A stretch of 46,271 nt of DNA from Erysipelotrichaceae bacterium. GTDB taxonomy: Bacteria > Bacillota_I > Bacilli_A > RFN20 > CAG-826. The notes under the pieces are model-generated. The model was not told the DNA's origin and made no database searches. It saw nothing but the letters and a program-made list of their open reading frames with translations. Each line of letters begins with the position of its first letter. Position 1 is the first letter of the stretch. The stretch lies in the NCBI GenBank assembly GCA_015059105.1, contig SVBB01000012.1, positions 1 through 46,271 of the forward strand, written 5' to 3'. Positions 24,267 to 34,900 of this stretch are shown here, one piece after another. A program made the translations under genes and the position numbers.

Positions 24267-25697
24267 TTACCCCAAATAATCTTTAATCGCGTCGGTAATG
24301 GTTTGTTCTTTTGACTGATGTCCATATTTATCAATCTCCATCTTGTTTCTTACCTCGTGGGTGACACAAGCTGGCCCACCGATACATCCGTCTAAACACC
24401 CCATTCCTTCGATAAAGTTAAAACTAATGTTTTCACCTTTTGCTTTTACTAAAGCTAAACGACAATTATCAAGACCATCAACAACAACGGGTTTAGCTTC
24501 AAAGTCACTGCCTTGCTCCTTAAGGGCTTGTTTCACTGCGTCTGCAAGACCACCACTACGAGCAAATATTCTGCCATAATACGAGGCGTTATCTAATGGT
24601 GAGCCTACAAGTGATTTCATATCGATTTCCTTTGCATCGATAATCGCTTGTAATTCTTCAAAAGTTAAAGCGACATCAACGTATTTTGAAACTTTTTCGT
24701 CTTGTATTTCCTTTTTCTTAGCAATACATGGACCAATAAAAACAATTTTAGAGTCTGGGTGATGTTCTTTTACCCATTTAGCAATTGTCGCCATTGGCGA
24801 GAGATTTGTAGAGATTTTATCAGCTAACTGTGGGAAATATTTCTTAATAAATGATACAAAAGTCGGGCAACATGAGGAAGTAAGAAAGCCTTTTTCTTCT
24901 AATTCTTGCGCTTCTTTATATGAAACCATATCCGCGCCTAAAGCCGCTTCAATAACATGTTTAAAACCAAGCTTTTCAATCGCTGCAACAACTTGTTCGA
25001 TGCTAACTCCTTTAAATTGGGCAGCAATTGATGGAGCAACAATAGCATAAACTGGATATTTATTTGAATAATCTGAATCTTTTAAAATTTGAATCGCTTC
25101 TTTGATATAGCTCTTATCCATAATCGCGCCGAATGGGCATTGATAAACGCAAGCGCCACACTGCACACATCTCTCATCATCAATTTTTGCAGAATGATCT
25201 TCTTTCATAGAAATGGCTTTTACTTTACATGCTTGTTCACATGGCCTTAGATAATTTTGAATCGCATTATATTGACATGCTTTCGCGCACAAACCACAAT
25301 TGATACATTTGCTTTTATCAATGATAGCTGTTCTTTTATCTTCATCAAATTTAATTGCATCTCGATGACAGGCTTTTTGACATCTATGAGCAATGCAACC
25401 ACGACATCTATTAGTAACTTCATATCCGCCTAAAGGACATTCGTCACAAGCAATATCAATAACCTCGACTACGTTGTTGACATTCTTATTTCCGCCTAAG
25501 GCTAATTTCATTCTTTCTAAAACAATGGCTCTTTCTTTATAAATGCAACAGCGCATTGTCGATTTTGGACCTGGGGATATTTTTAAAGGAATCTCGTTAT
25601 ATTCTTCTAACAAGGTATCGTTAAATAATCCTCTCGCGATTTCCTTAAGCACTTTGTATTTTAGTTCTTGTACGCTTGTGTCAAACCTTGAATCCAT
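24267..25697 (-). CDS. [FeFe]-hydrogenase, monomeric, ferredoxin-linked type
   Basis: The 476-residue protein has an N-terminal ferredoxin-like part with many cysteines (C84, C87, C98, C101, C106, C110, then CINCGLCAKAC at 131-141 and CVQCGACVYQC at 177-187). The H-cluster domain follows with L1 TSSCCPTF (273-280), L2 IGPCIAKKKE (321-330) and L3 EGMGCLDGCIGG (430-441). All cluster ligands are present; L2 and L3 differ from classical M3 enzymes and resemble the group B/ancestral monomeric branch. It likely oxidises reduced ferredoxin to H2, or senses redox. AGGGGGACAAG precedes the ATG. It heads a transcript with the CstA-GPx fusion and the iron-sulfur flavoprotein, and is divergent from lrgAB. 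Confidence 0.9.
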   Translation of the reverse strand: MDSRFDTSVQELKYKVLKEIARGLFNDTLLEEYNEIPLKISPGPKSTMRCCIYKERAIVLERMKLALGGNKNVNNVVEVIDIACDECPLGGYEVTNRCRGCIAHRCQKACHRDAIKFDEDKRTAIIDKSKCINCGLCAKACQYNAIQNYLRPCEQACKVKAISMKEDHSAKIDDERCVQCGACVYQCPFGAIMDKSYIKEAIQILKDSDYSNKYPVYAIVAPSIAAQFKGVSIEQVVAAIEKLGFKHVIEAALGADMVSYKEAQELEEKGFLTSSCCPTFVSFIKKYFPQLADKISTNLSPMATIAKWVKEHHPDSKIVFIGPCIAKKKEIQDEKVSKYVDVALTFEELQAIIDAKEIDMKSLVGSPLDNASYYGRIFARSGGLADAVKQALKEQGSDFEAKPVVVDGLDNCRLALVKAKGENISFNFIEGMGCLDGCIGGPACVTHEVRNKMEIDKYGHQSKEQTITDAIKDYLG

Positions 25698-25742
25698 CTT
25701 GTCCCCCTAAGAATATTTATATATTAACGACCAACTAAAAGT

Positions 25743-25758
25743 CTACACTAAAGTGTAG
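25743..25758. promoter_or_regulatory. Candidate operator between the hydrogenase operon and lrgAB
   Basis: CTACACT-AA-AGTGTAG is a perfect 7-bp inverted repeat placed 46 bp before the hydrogenase ATG and 65 bp before the lrgA ATG. A single regulator here could control both directions. It does not match the Rex consensus as I know it. Confidence 0.45.
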
Positions 25759-25822
25759 CGTTGTACAAGGTAAGAAAACAACAACGTAAAAGCAATAATG
25801 TATTATAATAATTGTGCAAAAC

Positions 25823-26215
25823 ATGAAGATATTTAAACAACTCACCCTTATCATCGCCTTTGCGCTTTTCGGTGTGCTAGTTTCCTATTTGCTCAGCTTA
25901 GCCAACATTAACTTTCCTGGTTCATTGATTGGAATGATTCTTTTGTTTATCTTCCTTTTGTTTGGATTATTAAAGGTTGATTCAATCGATCAAGTTAGTC
26001 ATTTTTTTATTGATAATATGGGGATATTCTTCGTTCCGGGAGCAATATTAATATTTAACAAATTAGAACTATTAAGTGCAATATGGTGGAAGCTCACTAT
26101 TGTGATACTAGTAGCTTTTATCGTTTCTTTCACCGCGACTTATTGGTCGGTGAAATTAACATTATACCTTCAAAATAAAAAGAAAATGAAAAAGGAGGAA
26201 AGAATCGATGCTTGA
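25823..26215 (+). CDS. lrgA: LrgA/CidA family membrane protein
   Basis: This 130-residue protein has four membrane helices and the LrgA hallmarks ANINFPGSLIGMILLFIFLL and FFIDNMGIFFVPGAI. LrgA and LrgB form a holin-like complex now known from streptococci and bacilli to import pyruvate. The ATG at 25823 is preferred to a GTG at 25814. TATAAT at 25804-25809 places the transcript start only a few nucleotides before the ATG. It overlaps lrgB by 8 nt. Confidence 0.92.
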   Translation: MKIFKQLTLIIAFALFGVLVSYLLSLANINFPGSLIGMILLFIFLLFGLLKVDSIDQVSHFFIDNMGIFFVPGAILIFNKLELLSAIWWKLTIVILVAFIVSFTATYWSVKLTLYLQNKKKMKKEERIDA

Positions 26216-26945
26216 GATATTCACTTCCCCTTTGTTTTATTTATTCATTACTATTGGAATATATACATTATTCGCTTTTCTTAAGAGCAAATTTAAATCC
26301 CCGTTATTAAATCCACTTCTTTGGACCATCGTTTTTATGATCGGCTATATTTTATTAATAGTATTCATCTCCAAAGGAAATATTGAACAAAACAACATCA
26401 CTAATGAGGTTAGCAAATATCAAGCGGCGACCAGCATCTTTGATGTACTGCTTGCTCCTGTTACTGTAGCCCTTGCAGTGCCTTTATATTTGAATAGAAA
26501 CGTTTTAAAAGAGAACTGGCTACCAATACTAATTGCCACATTTGTCGGCACATTAACTTCTGTTGGTTCTGTCATCGGTCTCAGCTTCTTATTAGGCCTA
26601 GACAAAGATATTATGTTTGCCTTATTCCCAAGAGGCGTGACCACTGCTATCGCAAAAGAAATTGGCGCACTACTAGGTGTCTCCGAACATGTTTCAATAA
26701 CCGTCACAGTTGTCGTATTAACTGGCGTTGTCGGCGCGGTCATCGGACCATTATTAATCAAATTATTTGGTAAAAGAGATGACATCGCTATCGGGCTCGC
26801 CCTGGGTTCTGCTTCTCATGCAATTGGAACAAGCAAGTCGTTTGATTATTCTGAAAAAGCAGGGGCAATCGCCACTGTATCAATCATCACAAACGGCTTA
26901 TTAACTGTTGTTGTCGCTTTAATTACAATGTTAATAATCAGATAA
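26208..26945 (+). CDS. lrgB: LrgB family membrane protein
   Basis: This 245-residue polytopic protein has the conserved LrgB segments ALFPRGVTTAIAKEIGALLG and ALGSASHAIGTSKS. A strong AGGAGG lies 9 nt before the ATG, within the end of lrgA. With LrgA it likely forms a pyruvate uptake channel. The divergent operon encodes a CstA-type transporter, whose family also imports pyruvate, so the locus as a whole may handle pyruvate and reducing equivalents. A bidirectional terminator follows. Confidence 0.93.
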   Translation: MLEIFTSPLFYLFITIGIYTLFAFLKSKFKSPLLNPLLWTIVFMIGYILLIVFISKGNIEQNNITNEVSKYQAATSIFDVLLAPVTVALAVPLYLNRNVLKENWLPILIATFVGTLTSVGSVIGLSFLLGLDKDIMFALFPRGVTTAIAKEIGALLGVSEHVSITVTVVVLTGVVGAVIGPLLIKLFGKRDDIAIGLALGSASHAIGTSKSFDYSEKAGAIATVSIITNGLLTVVVALITMLIIR

Positions 26946-26998
26946 AAAAGACAGGTTTTACAGTAAAAATCACTACAAAATGCCTGTTTTTTATTTTT
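26943..26998. terminator. Bidirectional terminator between lrgB and the GGDEF gene
   Basis: ACAGG (26951-26955) pairs with CCTGT (26983-26987), with further pairing of the A/T-rich arms. A U-tract follows on both strands, serving the two convergent genes. Confidence 0.7.
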
Positions 26999-27006
26999 GT
27001 ATATAA

Positions 27007-28038
27007 TTAAATAACTGTTTTATTTTTGCCGGAATTTTTACCTTCGTATAATTTCTCATCTGCGAGATCTGTCCACTTTTGTAAGCTCATGCCATCAACA
27101 TATTTGACCGCTCCAATTGTAACAGTAAGATTAATTTTCATATCTTCAAACTCAATTGTTTCTTTGCTTACGCTTTTCCTAAACGCTTCTAATCTCTCGT
27201 AGAAAGAATTGGTTTTATTATCATCTAAAACAATGATGAATTCTTCCCCGCCATAACGGCAAATGAAAGCATCTTCTATAGTAGCTTTAACAATCTCCGC
27301 AATGCGCTTTAAGACATAGTCGCCTGCGATGTGTCCATAAGTATCATTGATGCCTTTAAAATCGTCAATATCAAACATCGCTAGCACTTTCCCGTTTTTA
27401 TTTTTTTCTTGTTCAAAATAATCAGACAAGCCATATCGATTAGCTATTTGAGTCAATTCATCAGTTCGTGAATCAACCATGATTCTATTTTCAAGAGATG
27501 AAGCATATTTAATAAAGATCGCAAGGAAGGATGAGATAATGGCAAAAGCGATAATTAAGTGGATGATGAATAAAGTCATTTCCAACCATTTTTCAATCGC
27601 ATAATATGGATTAATTAATTCGCTAAGAATAAACAATGAAATATAAATCAATAAAGAAAGAAACACCCAGACATATGAACCTCTAACTTCTTTTTTCTTT
27701 GAAAAATATGTCGTAAAGAAAGAAACAACACAAAAAGCAATTAAAAAGAGGTGAAAACCTGTTGAAAAGCCAAGCATCAAGGAAGATAAGATAATAAAGG
27801 CAAAGAATTCATTGCCAACCATTAAAGCATACAAATAATATTTCTTATATTTAATCAATAGAAAAAATAACAAATAAACAGCGATAACTGCAGAAGTCAC
27901 ATAAATCATGATATCTAATTTAGCGATGATGAATAACACCAAGTAGAGAAGGTGCAATATCAAATATGCAATATTAGCCGCATTAGACGTTCTATTTATC
28001 GTCTTATAACGTTCAGCCGCTTCATTAGTCTTAGCCAT
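27007..28038 (-). CDS. Membrane GGDEF protein (diguanylate cyclase)
   Basis: The 343-residue protein has about six membrane helices (residues about 25-180) and a C-terminal GGDEF domain, with the VDSRTDELTQIANR entry motif, MFDIDDFKGINDTYGH and the active-site GGEEF at 263-267 (RYGGEEF). All residues needed for GTP cyclisation appear intact. No RxxD inhibitory site is found five residues upstream, so product inhibition is probably absent. The ATG at 28038 has AGGAG 8 nt upstream and overlaps the preceding HD-GYP gene by 8 nt, so synthesis and breakdown enzymes are made from one message. Confidence 0.92.
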   Translation of the reverse strand: MAKTNEAAERYKTINRTSNAANIAYLILHLLYLVLFIIAKLDIMIYVTSAVIAVYLLFFLLIKYKKYYLYALMVGNEFFAFIILSSLMLGFSTGFHLFLIAFCVVSFFTTYFSKKKEVRGSYVWVFLSLLIYISLFILSELINPYYAIEKWLEMTLFIIHLIIAFAIISSFLAIFIKYASSLENRIMVDSRTDELTQIANRYGLSDYFEQEKNKNGKVLAMFDIDDFKGINDTYGHIAGDYVLKRIAEIVKATIEDAFICRYGGEEFIIVLDDNKTNSFYERLEAFRKSVSKETIEFEDMKINLTVTIGAVKYVDGMSLQKWTDLADEKLYEGKNSGKNKTVI

Positions 28039-31000
28039 TGTCTTTCTCCTCTTCTTTATCACTGACACGGTGAGTTTTTCCGTCATCACCTAAATATGTA
28101 CTTTCCACTGTATATGGTTTTAAAATGCCTTTTTCAATCATATCGATCACAACTTTCGCAATTTCTGGGTCGAATTGGCTACCAGAACAACGTTTGAATT
28201 CATTAACAATTGTTTCTAATGAGAAAGATTCTTTATAAACTCTTTTTGAAGCCATTGCGTCAAAACAGTCTGCACAGCAAATAATACGGGCAACATAAGG
28301 AATATTCTCACCTTTAAGTCCTTCTGGATAACCAGTACCGTCGTATTTTTCATGGTGATATTTCGCCCCTTCAACGATATGTGGAATAGTTGAAATACCT
28401 TTTAAGATTTTTGCTCCTCTTGTCGTATGGGATTTCATCACTGCAAATTCTTCATCGGTTAAGCGGCCTGGTTTATTTAAAATCTTATCAGGAATAGCAA
28501 TCTTACCAATATCGTGTAATAAAGCGATGTAATAGATGTTATCGACATCATCTTGGCTCATGCCTAAATTTTCTGCGATTAGTTTAGAATAATATCCAAC
28601 ACGTGTGGAGTGACCATTTGTATATTCATCCTTCGCGTCGATTGTGCGCGCGATAGCTTGAATGGATTCAACCGTGATATTTTTATATTCAAGTTGTTTT
28701 CTTAAAGCTTTTCTCGTTTTGATACGGGTATATAAGAAAGCAAGACCAACAACTAAAGATAAGCCAAGGATACCAACGATAACCCAGAACCAAACCTCTT
28801 CATAGATATGTTTTTCTTTGATTAGTTCGATATTGATTTCATTAGATTTCTGACCGAATTCATCAACCGCATAAGCGTGGAATTTATAATCCCCACCTGG
28901 AATGTTAGTGTAGTTGATACTATGGTCATCACTATTAATCGCGTGATAATAACCATCGATGCCATCCATCTTATAATAAACGGTATAGCCTTTATGTGGT
29001 TTGAAACCGAATAATGATAAATCTATGGTGACACGATATGTGTTTTTATTAATATTGATTAAATTTCCGTGATTTTCAATGCCGTCTAAGGAAATAGAAG
29101 ATATACCGATTTTAACTGGGGTGGTTGTCGTCTTTGTTTCATTAAAATCATAGGAGAAGATACCATTGGTTGTTTGGAAATAATATTGTTGTTGCTCATT
29201 ATCGTAATATCCAGATGTGTTCGCGGCGATTGGTTTTAAGCCGTTAGTTCCATCATAGAATTCATATTCTTCTAATTGATCGACATCTAAACTATCAGTG
29301 ATATAAATCTGTGTTTGGCTAGCGATGACATATTTATTAGTGACGACGTTGTTCTTGTTCTTATATTCAATTTTGGATAATTCCACTAAAGAGCCCTTAA
29401 CATATGGAACGATGATTTCTTTTGAAACGTATTCGTTATCCACTTTTTCAAGTCTGAACAACCTGCTATTTAACGTGTAATAAATATAGTTACCATCGAC
29501 GAGGAACTTTAATCTATTGCCAGTTGTAGTTTTGATAGTTGGGATTTCTGTCGCTGCTGTGAATTCATCATCGACTTCAAATAAACCTTGGGTTCTTGCA
29601 AATATCATTTTACCTTCATTAGAAGTTTGGAAATATAAGACGTTACCAGGGGCATACATCGCGGAGAAATTCGTGCCATCAAACTTAAAAAGTCCACGAC
29701 CAAACCCAATAGCGAGATAACCATTATATGCTCTTAAGGATCTAGCAGAACTCACTAAAGCGATGTCAACATCGCCAACCTTTTTATCAATATGCGCAGA
29801 AACATAAGTCGCATCATAAATTTTCACTTCTTCATTGGTTGGATTATATTCCACAACACCGACGCCGTTAACCGCGAAATAAATCTTGTTATCAAAGACT
29901 TCAACATCTCTAGGAGAATAGATGTCTGTATAGGCAATAATGGCTTCCATAATCGCATTATCAGGAAGGATTTTGCCAGTAGTTAAATCATATAAATATA
30001 TGTGTTTTGCCGAGCAAATATATAAAATGTTGCCGTATTTTTCTAAGGAATAGATTCCTTTTTCATCTTCGCCTAAACCTTTCCAAATCACATCGTCATA
30101 AAGCAGTTCGGTTAGAGCGTTTTTAGTGATGATTGAAACACCTGATGCCCCGATGAAGTGAGAAGCAATCCAAAGGTTGCCTTCATAGTCAATCATGAGG
30201 TCGACGAGTTGGTTTTTGTTTTCAAGGTCACCCGCTAAAGAGACGACAGGTGCTTCACCAGCAAGGTTGATGCAGTATAAGCCGTTTTTCTCACAAGCGA
30301 CGAATAAAATCTTATCAATATCTGAATAAAGCATCTTGTTGATTTGGTCAGGGATGACGATATCATCAAGGAATGTGCCATTGGCCATATTATAACGACG
30401 GATAAGTCCGTTATCTTGACCCATATATAAGATGTCATCAAAAGAATAGATTTCAAGAATCTTTGGGTATAAATAAATCTCTTTGCCGTTTTTGTCATAT
30501 ACCCCAGCGTCTAATTGGTAATAATAATTATCTCTTTTTACATCTAAGGCGATATCGTTAACTGTTACATCATTGACATTTGGTATTCTTGAACTCGTCT
30601 TATTCTTGATATCGTAAATCGTCCCACCTAAGTCATAGGAGGAGACGTATAACAAATCGTTCGTATCATCTAAAATGATGTCTTTGATATTACCTACTGT
30701 AATATTTAGATATTTGAATTGGTTGTTGTCATAAAAGAAAATGTTTTCAGAAGTCGCAATATATAAAGAATTGCCTTTAGAGGCTAATGCACGGACATTG
30801 AGAATAGAATAATCTTTGCCGTTTTCTGTAAATGATTTATAGGTGACGAAGTCTTTGGAGTCATATCTCGTTAATCCTGAGTACTGAGCAATCCAAACAT
30901 AACCATCATCAGTTTGACATAATGCTTCCGCGCCCGAGACCTCTAAATCCACAGATACTTCAGTCTTATCACTCATAAAAGATTTAGTGGTTGCTGTACC

Positions 31001-31054
31001 AGTCGTGCCACCTAATAATGAGGGTAATAGTGTCAGTAGTAATAAGCTCTTCAT
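28031..31054 (-). CDS. Periplasm-facing beta-propeller sensor with HD-GYP output
   Basis: A signal sequence (MKSLLLLTLLPSLLGG) is followed by about 620 residues of repeated beta-blade segments of the two-component-regulator propeller type (for example DDGYVWIAQYSGLTRYD and DYEGNLWIASHF). Next come a Y_Y_Y-like domain at about 660-745 (GYTVYYKMDGIDGYYHA...), one membrane helix at about 754-775, and an HD-GYP domain with HD at 847-848 (LLHDIGKIAIP) and GYP at 908-910. In Bacteroidota this sensor architecture ends in a histidine kinase; here the output is a c-di-GMP phosphodiesterase. It overlaps the GGDEF gene downstream. The sensed ligand may be a glycan fragment, since glycosidase and symporter genes follow on the same strand side. 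No clear ribosome site is seen. Confidence 0.9.
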   Translation of the reverse strand: MKSLLLLTLLPSLLGGTTGTATTKSFMSDKTEVSVDLEVSGAEALCQTDDGYVWIAQYSGLTRYDSKDFVTYKSFTENGKDYSILNVRALASKGNSLYIATSENIFFYDNNQFKYLNITVGNIKDIILDDTNDLLYVSSYDLGGTIYDIKNKTSSRIPNVNDVTVNDIALDVKRDNYYYQLDAGVYDKNGKEIYLYPKILEIYSFDDILYMGQDNGLIRRYNMANGTFLDDIVIPDQINKMLYSDIDKILFVACEKNGLYCINLAGEAPVVSLAGDLENKNQLVDLMIDYEGNLWIASHFIGASGVSIITKNALTELLYDDVIWKGLGEDEKGIYSLEKYGNILYICSAKHIYLYDLTTGKILPDNAIMEAIIAYTDIYSPRDVEVFDNKIYFAVNGVGVVEYNPTNEEVKIYDATYVSAHIDKKVGDVDIALVSSARSLRAYNGYLAIGFGRGLFKFDGTNFSAMYAPGNVLYFQTSNEGKMIFARTQGLFEVDDEFTAATEIPTIKTTTGNRLKFLVDGNYIYYTLNSRLFRLEKVDNEYVSKEIIVPYVKGSLVELSKIEYKNKNNVVTNKYVIASQTQIYITDSLDVDQLEEYEFYDGTNGLKPIAANTSGYYDNEQQQYYFQTTNGIFSYDFNETKTTTTPVKIGISSISLDGIENHGNLININKNTYRVTIDLSLFGFKPHKGYTVYYKMDGIDGYYHAINSDDHSINYTNIPGGDYKFHAYAVDEFGQKSNEINIELIKEKHIYEEVWFWVIVGILGLSLVVGLAFLYTRIKTRKALRKQLEYKNITVESIQAIARTIDAKDEYTNGHSTRVGYYSKLIAENLGMSQDDVDNIYYIALLHDIGKIAIPDKILNKPGRLTDEEFAVMKSHTTRGAKILKGISTIPHIVEGAKYHHEKYDGTGYPEGLKGENIPYVARIICCADCFDAMASKRVYKESFSLETIVNEFKRCSGSQFDPEIAKVVIDMIEKGILKPYTVESTYLGDDGKTHRVSDKEEEKDNG

Positions 31055-31142
31055 TTTACTGTCGAATTAGAAGTTATTTCTTTTTTGATAATACACAAAA
31101 AAGTAAATATATAATACACAAAAAGAATACTGTTATACAAGT

Positions 31143-31379
31143 ATAAGCGAGGCGGATGTTACAGGGTCAATTATCGCAAAAGACAATTGAACTAACCGAG
31201 AAGAAGGAAGAATCTATAAGTTCGTTGCTGAAGAAAAAGATGAAAATGCGATTGGCTTCACCGCTGCTTATAATGGAGTCAACGTACCAGTTTCTACAGA
31301 AACATTCGAATTCACCATTACTCCTGTTAAAGATGTGACTGCTCTTAATGTCGCTATCGCTAATGCTCCTCAAGCATAA
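31143..31379 (+). pseudogene. Remnant of a surface-protein gene (C-terminal tail only)
   Basis: One frame reads SEADVTGSIIAKDN, an in-frame TGA at 31188-31190, then TNREEGRIYKFVAEEKDENA and a Thr/Val/Ala-rich tail to a TAA at 31377. The tail has the look of beta-sandwich repeats of secreted proteins. There is no start codon or ribosome site and the front is missing, so it is a decayed fragment. Its terminator survives at 31397-31430. Confidence 0.5.
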
Positions 31380-31396
31380 CTGTCATTAACAATATC

Positions 31397-31430
31397 AAAA
31401 AGCACGCTTTCGTTTTGAAGGCGTGTTTTC
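31397..31430. terminator. Bidirectional terminator
   Basis: CACGC (31403-31407) pairs with GCGTG (31421-31425), with extra TTT/GAA pairing and U-runs on both sides. It ends the pseudogene fragment on the plus strand and the GPH symporter gene on the minus strand. Confidence 0.65.
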
Positions 31431-31441
31431 AATATGTATCT

Positions 31442-32995
31442 TTATTCGTTTACTTTGTTTCTAGAATTGATTTCATCAACGATTTCTTGATATTTCTTTT
31501 CATCAATCTTGAAGACAAATATTGAAAGAGTCAAACTAACAATTAGCAAGAGCAATGGAACCCAAAGCATACCAATAGAGAACACAAACCATTGTCCGTT
31601 TGTGATACCCTCTCTCGCTTGATTTATTTCCGCGATTAACTCTTCGGTAGTGACACTGCCACTCGCGAGTTCTGCTTCTGCATTTGAGATAACCTGGGAT
31701 ATCGCATATAACCCAGATATTAACAAAGTTAAGAATATCAATAATCTTTGAATTGCGGATGCAAATTTCGCGGATAAGGCACGCATGGAGGAGACAAGAG
31801 CTTCTTTTCTTTCTCCGTATTTATATTCGTTATATTCAATCGTGGACTGCATCTGCATGATGATCGCCACAGAGAATAAGCCTTGTCCAAAGAACATCAC
31901 TACTCCCGCGCCATAAAGTAGCCAAATAGTCCAACTAGATGGGTCAGCAATAATATTGTTACCAAATACTGGGAAGCCGACAAAGAATAAGGCGAGATAT
32001 CCGATTAAAATAGTGATGAAAGATATCATCAATATCTGTTTTCTTTTTAAACCTTTAGATAAGAATGGATAGAGGACCTGTGCCAATAAAGTGCCAACCG
32101 CATACATCACGGTAAAGAGGAACTGGATAGAACCACCCGCTTCTGAACCATACCCAAAGCGGAGATAGAAATAATACATACCAAAACCGACAACTGTCCC
32201 ACTACCGAGATAGTTGAGGAGAAGCGCGATGATGTTAATTCTAAATTGATCATTCTTTTTAAAAAGAAGAAGCATGTCTTTAAATTTGACTTCTTCTGGT
32301 TTGTCTTCGTTTTCATCCCTTTTATGTTCTTTACAGAATAAGACGAGAACAATCTGAGAAATGAGGAATAAACTGACTACCACAACCGCGATTAATCCAT
32401 ATGTTGTCTGCGCGGATACACCTGGGAAAGCTCCGACTAGCATAGGGACCGCTCCATAAACACCAAAGACACCGACAGAAATACAAATCTGCATAATCGC
32501 GGTAATCTTGTTACGACGTTTTTCATCTTTTGTTAACGATGGGAGCATACTCCAATAAGCGATATCATTAATCGTCCAAGCGATATCCCATAAGAAATAA
32601 AAGACAGCAAACAAAGCCACAAAACCCCAGCCGCGTGGATGAGCTAAGAACAAAACGAGAACCACGACTGTGTTAAGAAGTCCACCAATCAATATCCAAG
32701 GTTTATATTTGCCCCATTTGAAATGCACCTTTTCAATGATCCACCCCATGATTGGGTCATTGATACCATCCCAAACTAAACAGATGATTGTGATGACACT
32801 GATCGTCGCGATTTGAGCCATAAAGGAAATTGGGTCAGAATCAAGAACCCCTGATAATGTGATATAGGTGACTAAGAAAGCGGATACGAGCTGATAACAC
32901 GCATCACGAAAAACAGAGACTCCACAGTATATCCCGCTTGTGCTTCTAGGAGGGATATCACCTTCGTAGGTCTTGTTGATGTTGAATAACCCCAT
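31442..32995 (-). CDS. GPH-family (MFS_2) sugar:cation symporter
   Basis: The 517-residue protein has about twelve membrane helices and the glycoside-pentoside-hexuronide signature features VWDGINDPIMGWIIEK and HFKWGKYKPWILIGG in the first cytoplasmic loops. These symporters bring in di- or oligosaccharides with Na+ or H+. Its ATG lies 3 nt past the GH13 glucosidase gene, with GGAG inside that gene's end, so the two form one operon: uptake followed by intracellular hydrolysis of alpha-linked oligosaccharides (isomaltose or similar). A terminator follows directly. Confidence 0.93.
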   Translation of the reverse strand: MGLFNINKTYEGDIPPRSTSGIYCGVSVFRDACYQLVSAFLVTYITLSGVLDSDPISFMAQIATISVITIICLVWDGINDPIMGWIIEKVHFKWGKYKPWILIGGLLNTVVVLVLFLAHPRGWGFVALFAVFYFLWDIAWTINDIAYWSMLPSLTKDEKRRNKITAIMQICISVGVFGVYGAVPMLVGAFPGVSAQTTYGLIAVVVVSLFLISQIVLVLFCKEHKRDENEDKPEEVKFKDMLLLFKKNDQFRINIIALLLNYLGSGTVVGFGMYYFYLRFGYGSEAGGSIQFLFTVMYAVGTLLAQVLYPFLSKGLKRKQILMISFITILIGYLALFFVGFPVFGNNIIADPSSWTIWLLYGAGVVMFFGQGLFSVAIIMQMQSTIEYNEYKYGERKEALVSSMRALSAKFASAIQRLLIFLTLLISGLYAISQVISNAEAELASGSVTTEELIAEINQAREGITNGQWFVFSIGMLWVPLLLLIVSLTLSIFVFKIDEKKYQEIVDEINSRNKVNE

Positions 32996-32998
32996 ACA

Positions 32999-34679
<1,681 letters not shown>

Positions 34680-34710
34680 TCATTATAAAATAAAAAAGGA
34701 CAAAAAGACA

Positions 34711-34900
34711 GTGACCTACTCCCACCACTTATGGAAGTGGGGGCTTCTCGTTCGATGGCCCTTACGAGCCAAGCATAGGCGAGCTAACTCCGTGGGTCCC
34801 ACGGTTATATCTATCAAAGAAGAGGCGTTTACCTTCTTCTCTAATATTGATTGCAGCATTAATATCTCTATTATGGATTTGCCCACAGCTAGGGCATTTC
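34711..34900 (-). ncRNA. Probable omega-RNA region and right end of the tnpB element
   Basis: Downstream of tnpB the minus strand carries CCGTGGGACCCACGG, then a series of short stems, ending in a hairpin GCCCCCACTT-CCAT-AAGTGGTGGG (34721-34745) and GAGTAGGTCAC. This is the characteristic right end of IS605/IS1341 elements, which doubles as the scaffold of the guide RNA. The guide would be the bases just past the end (minus strand from about 34710 leftward, T-rich). The 5' limit is uncertain and probably lies inside tnpB. Confidence 0.6.

Noticed and set aside
31188..31190. In-frame TGA that could be read as Trp (Mollicutes code)
   Set aside because: Other genes use TGA as a true stop (for example 22218-22220 and 10482-10484) and Trp is encoded by TGG throughout, so the code is standard and this is a decayed gene.
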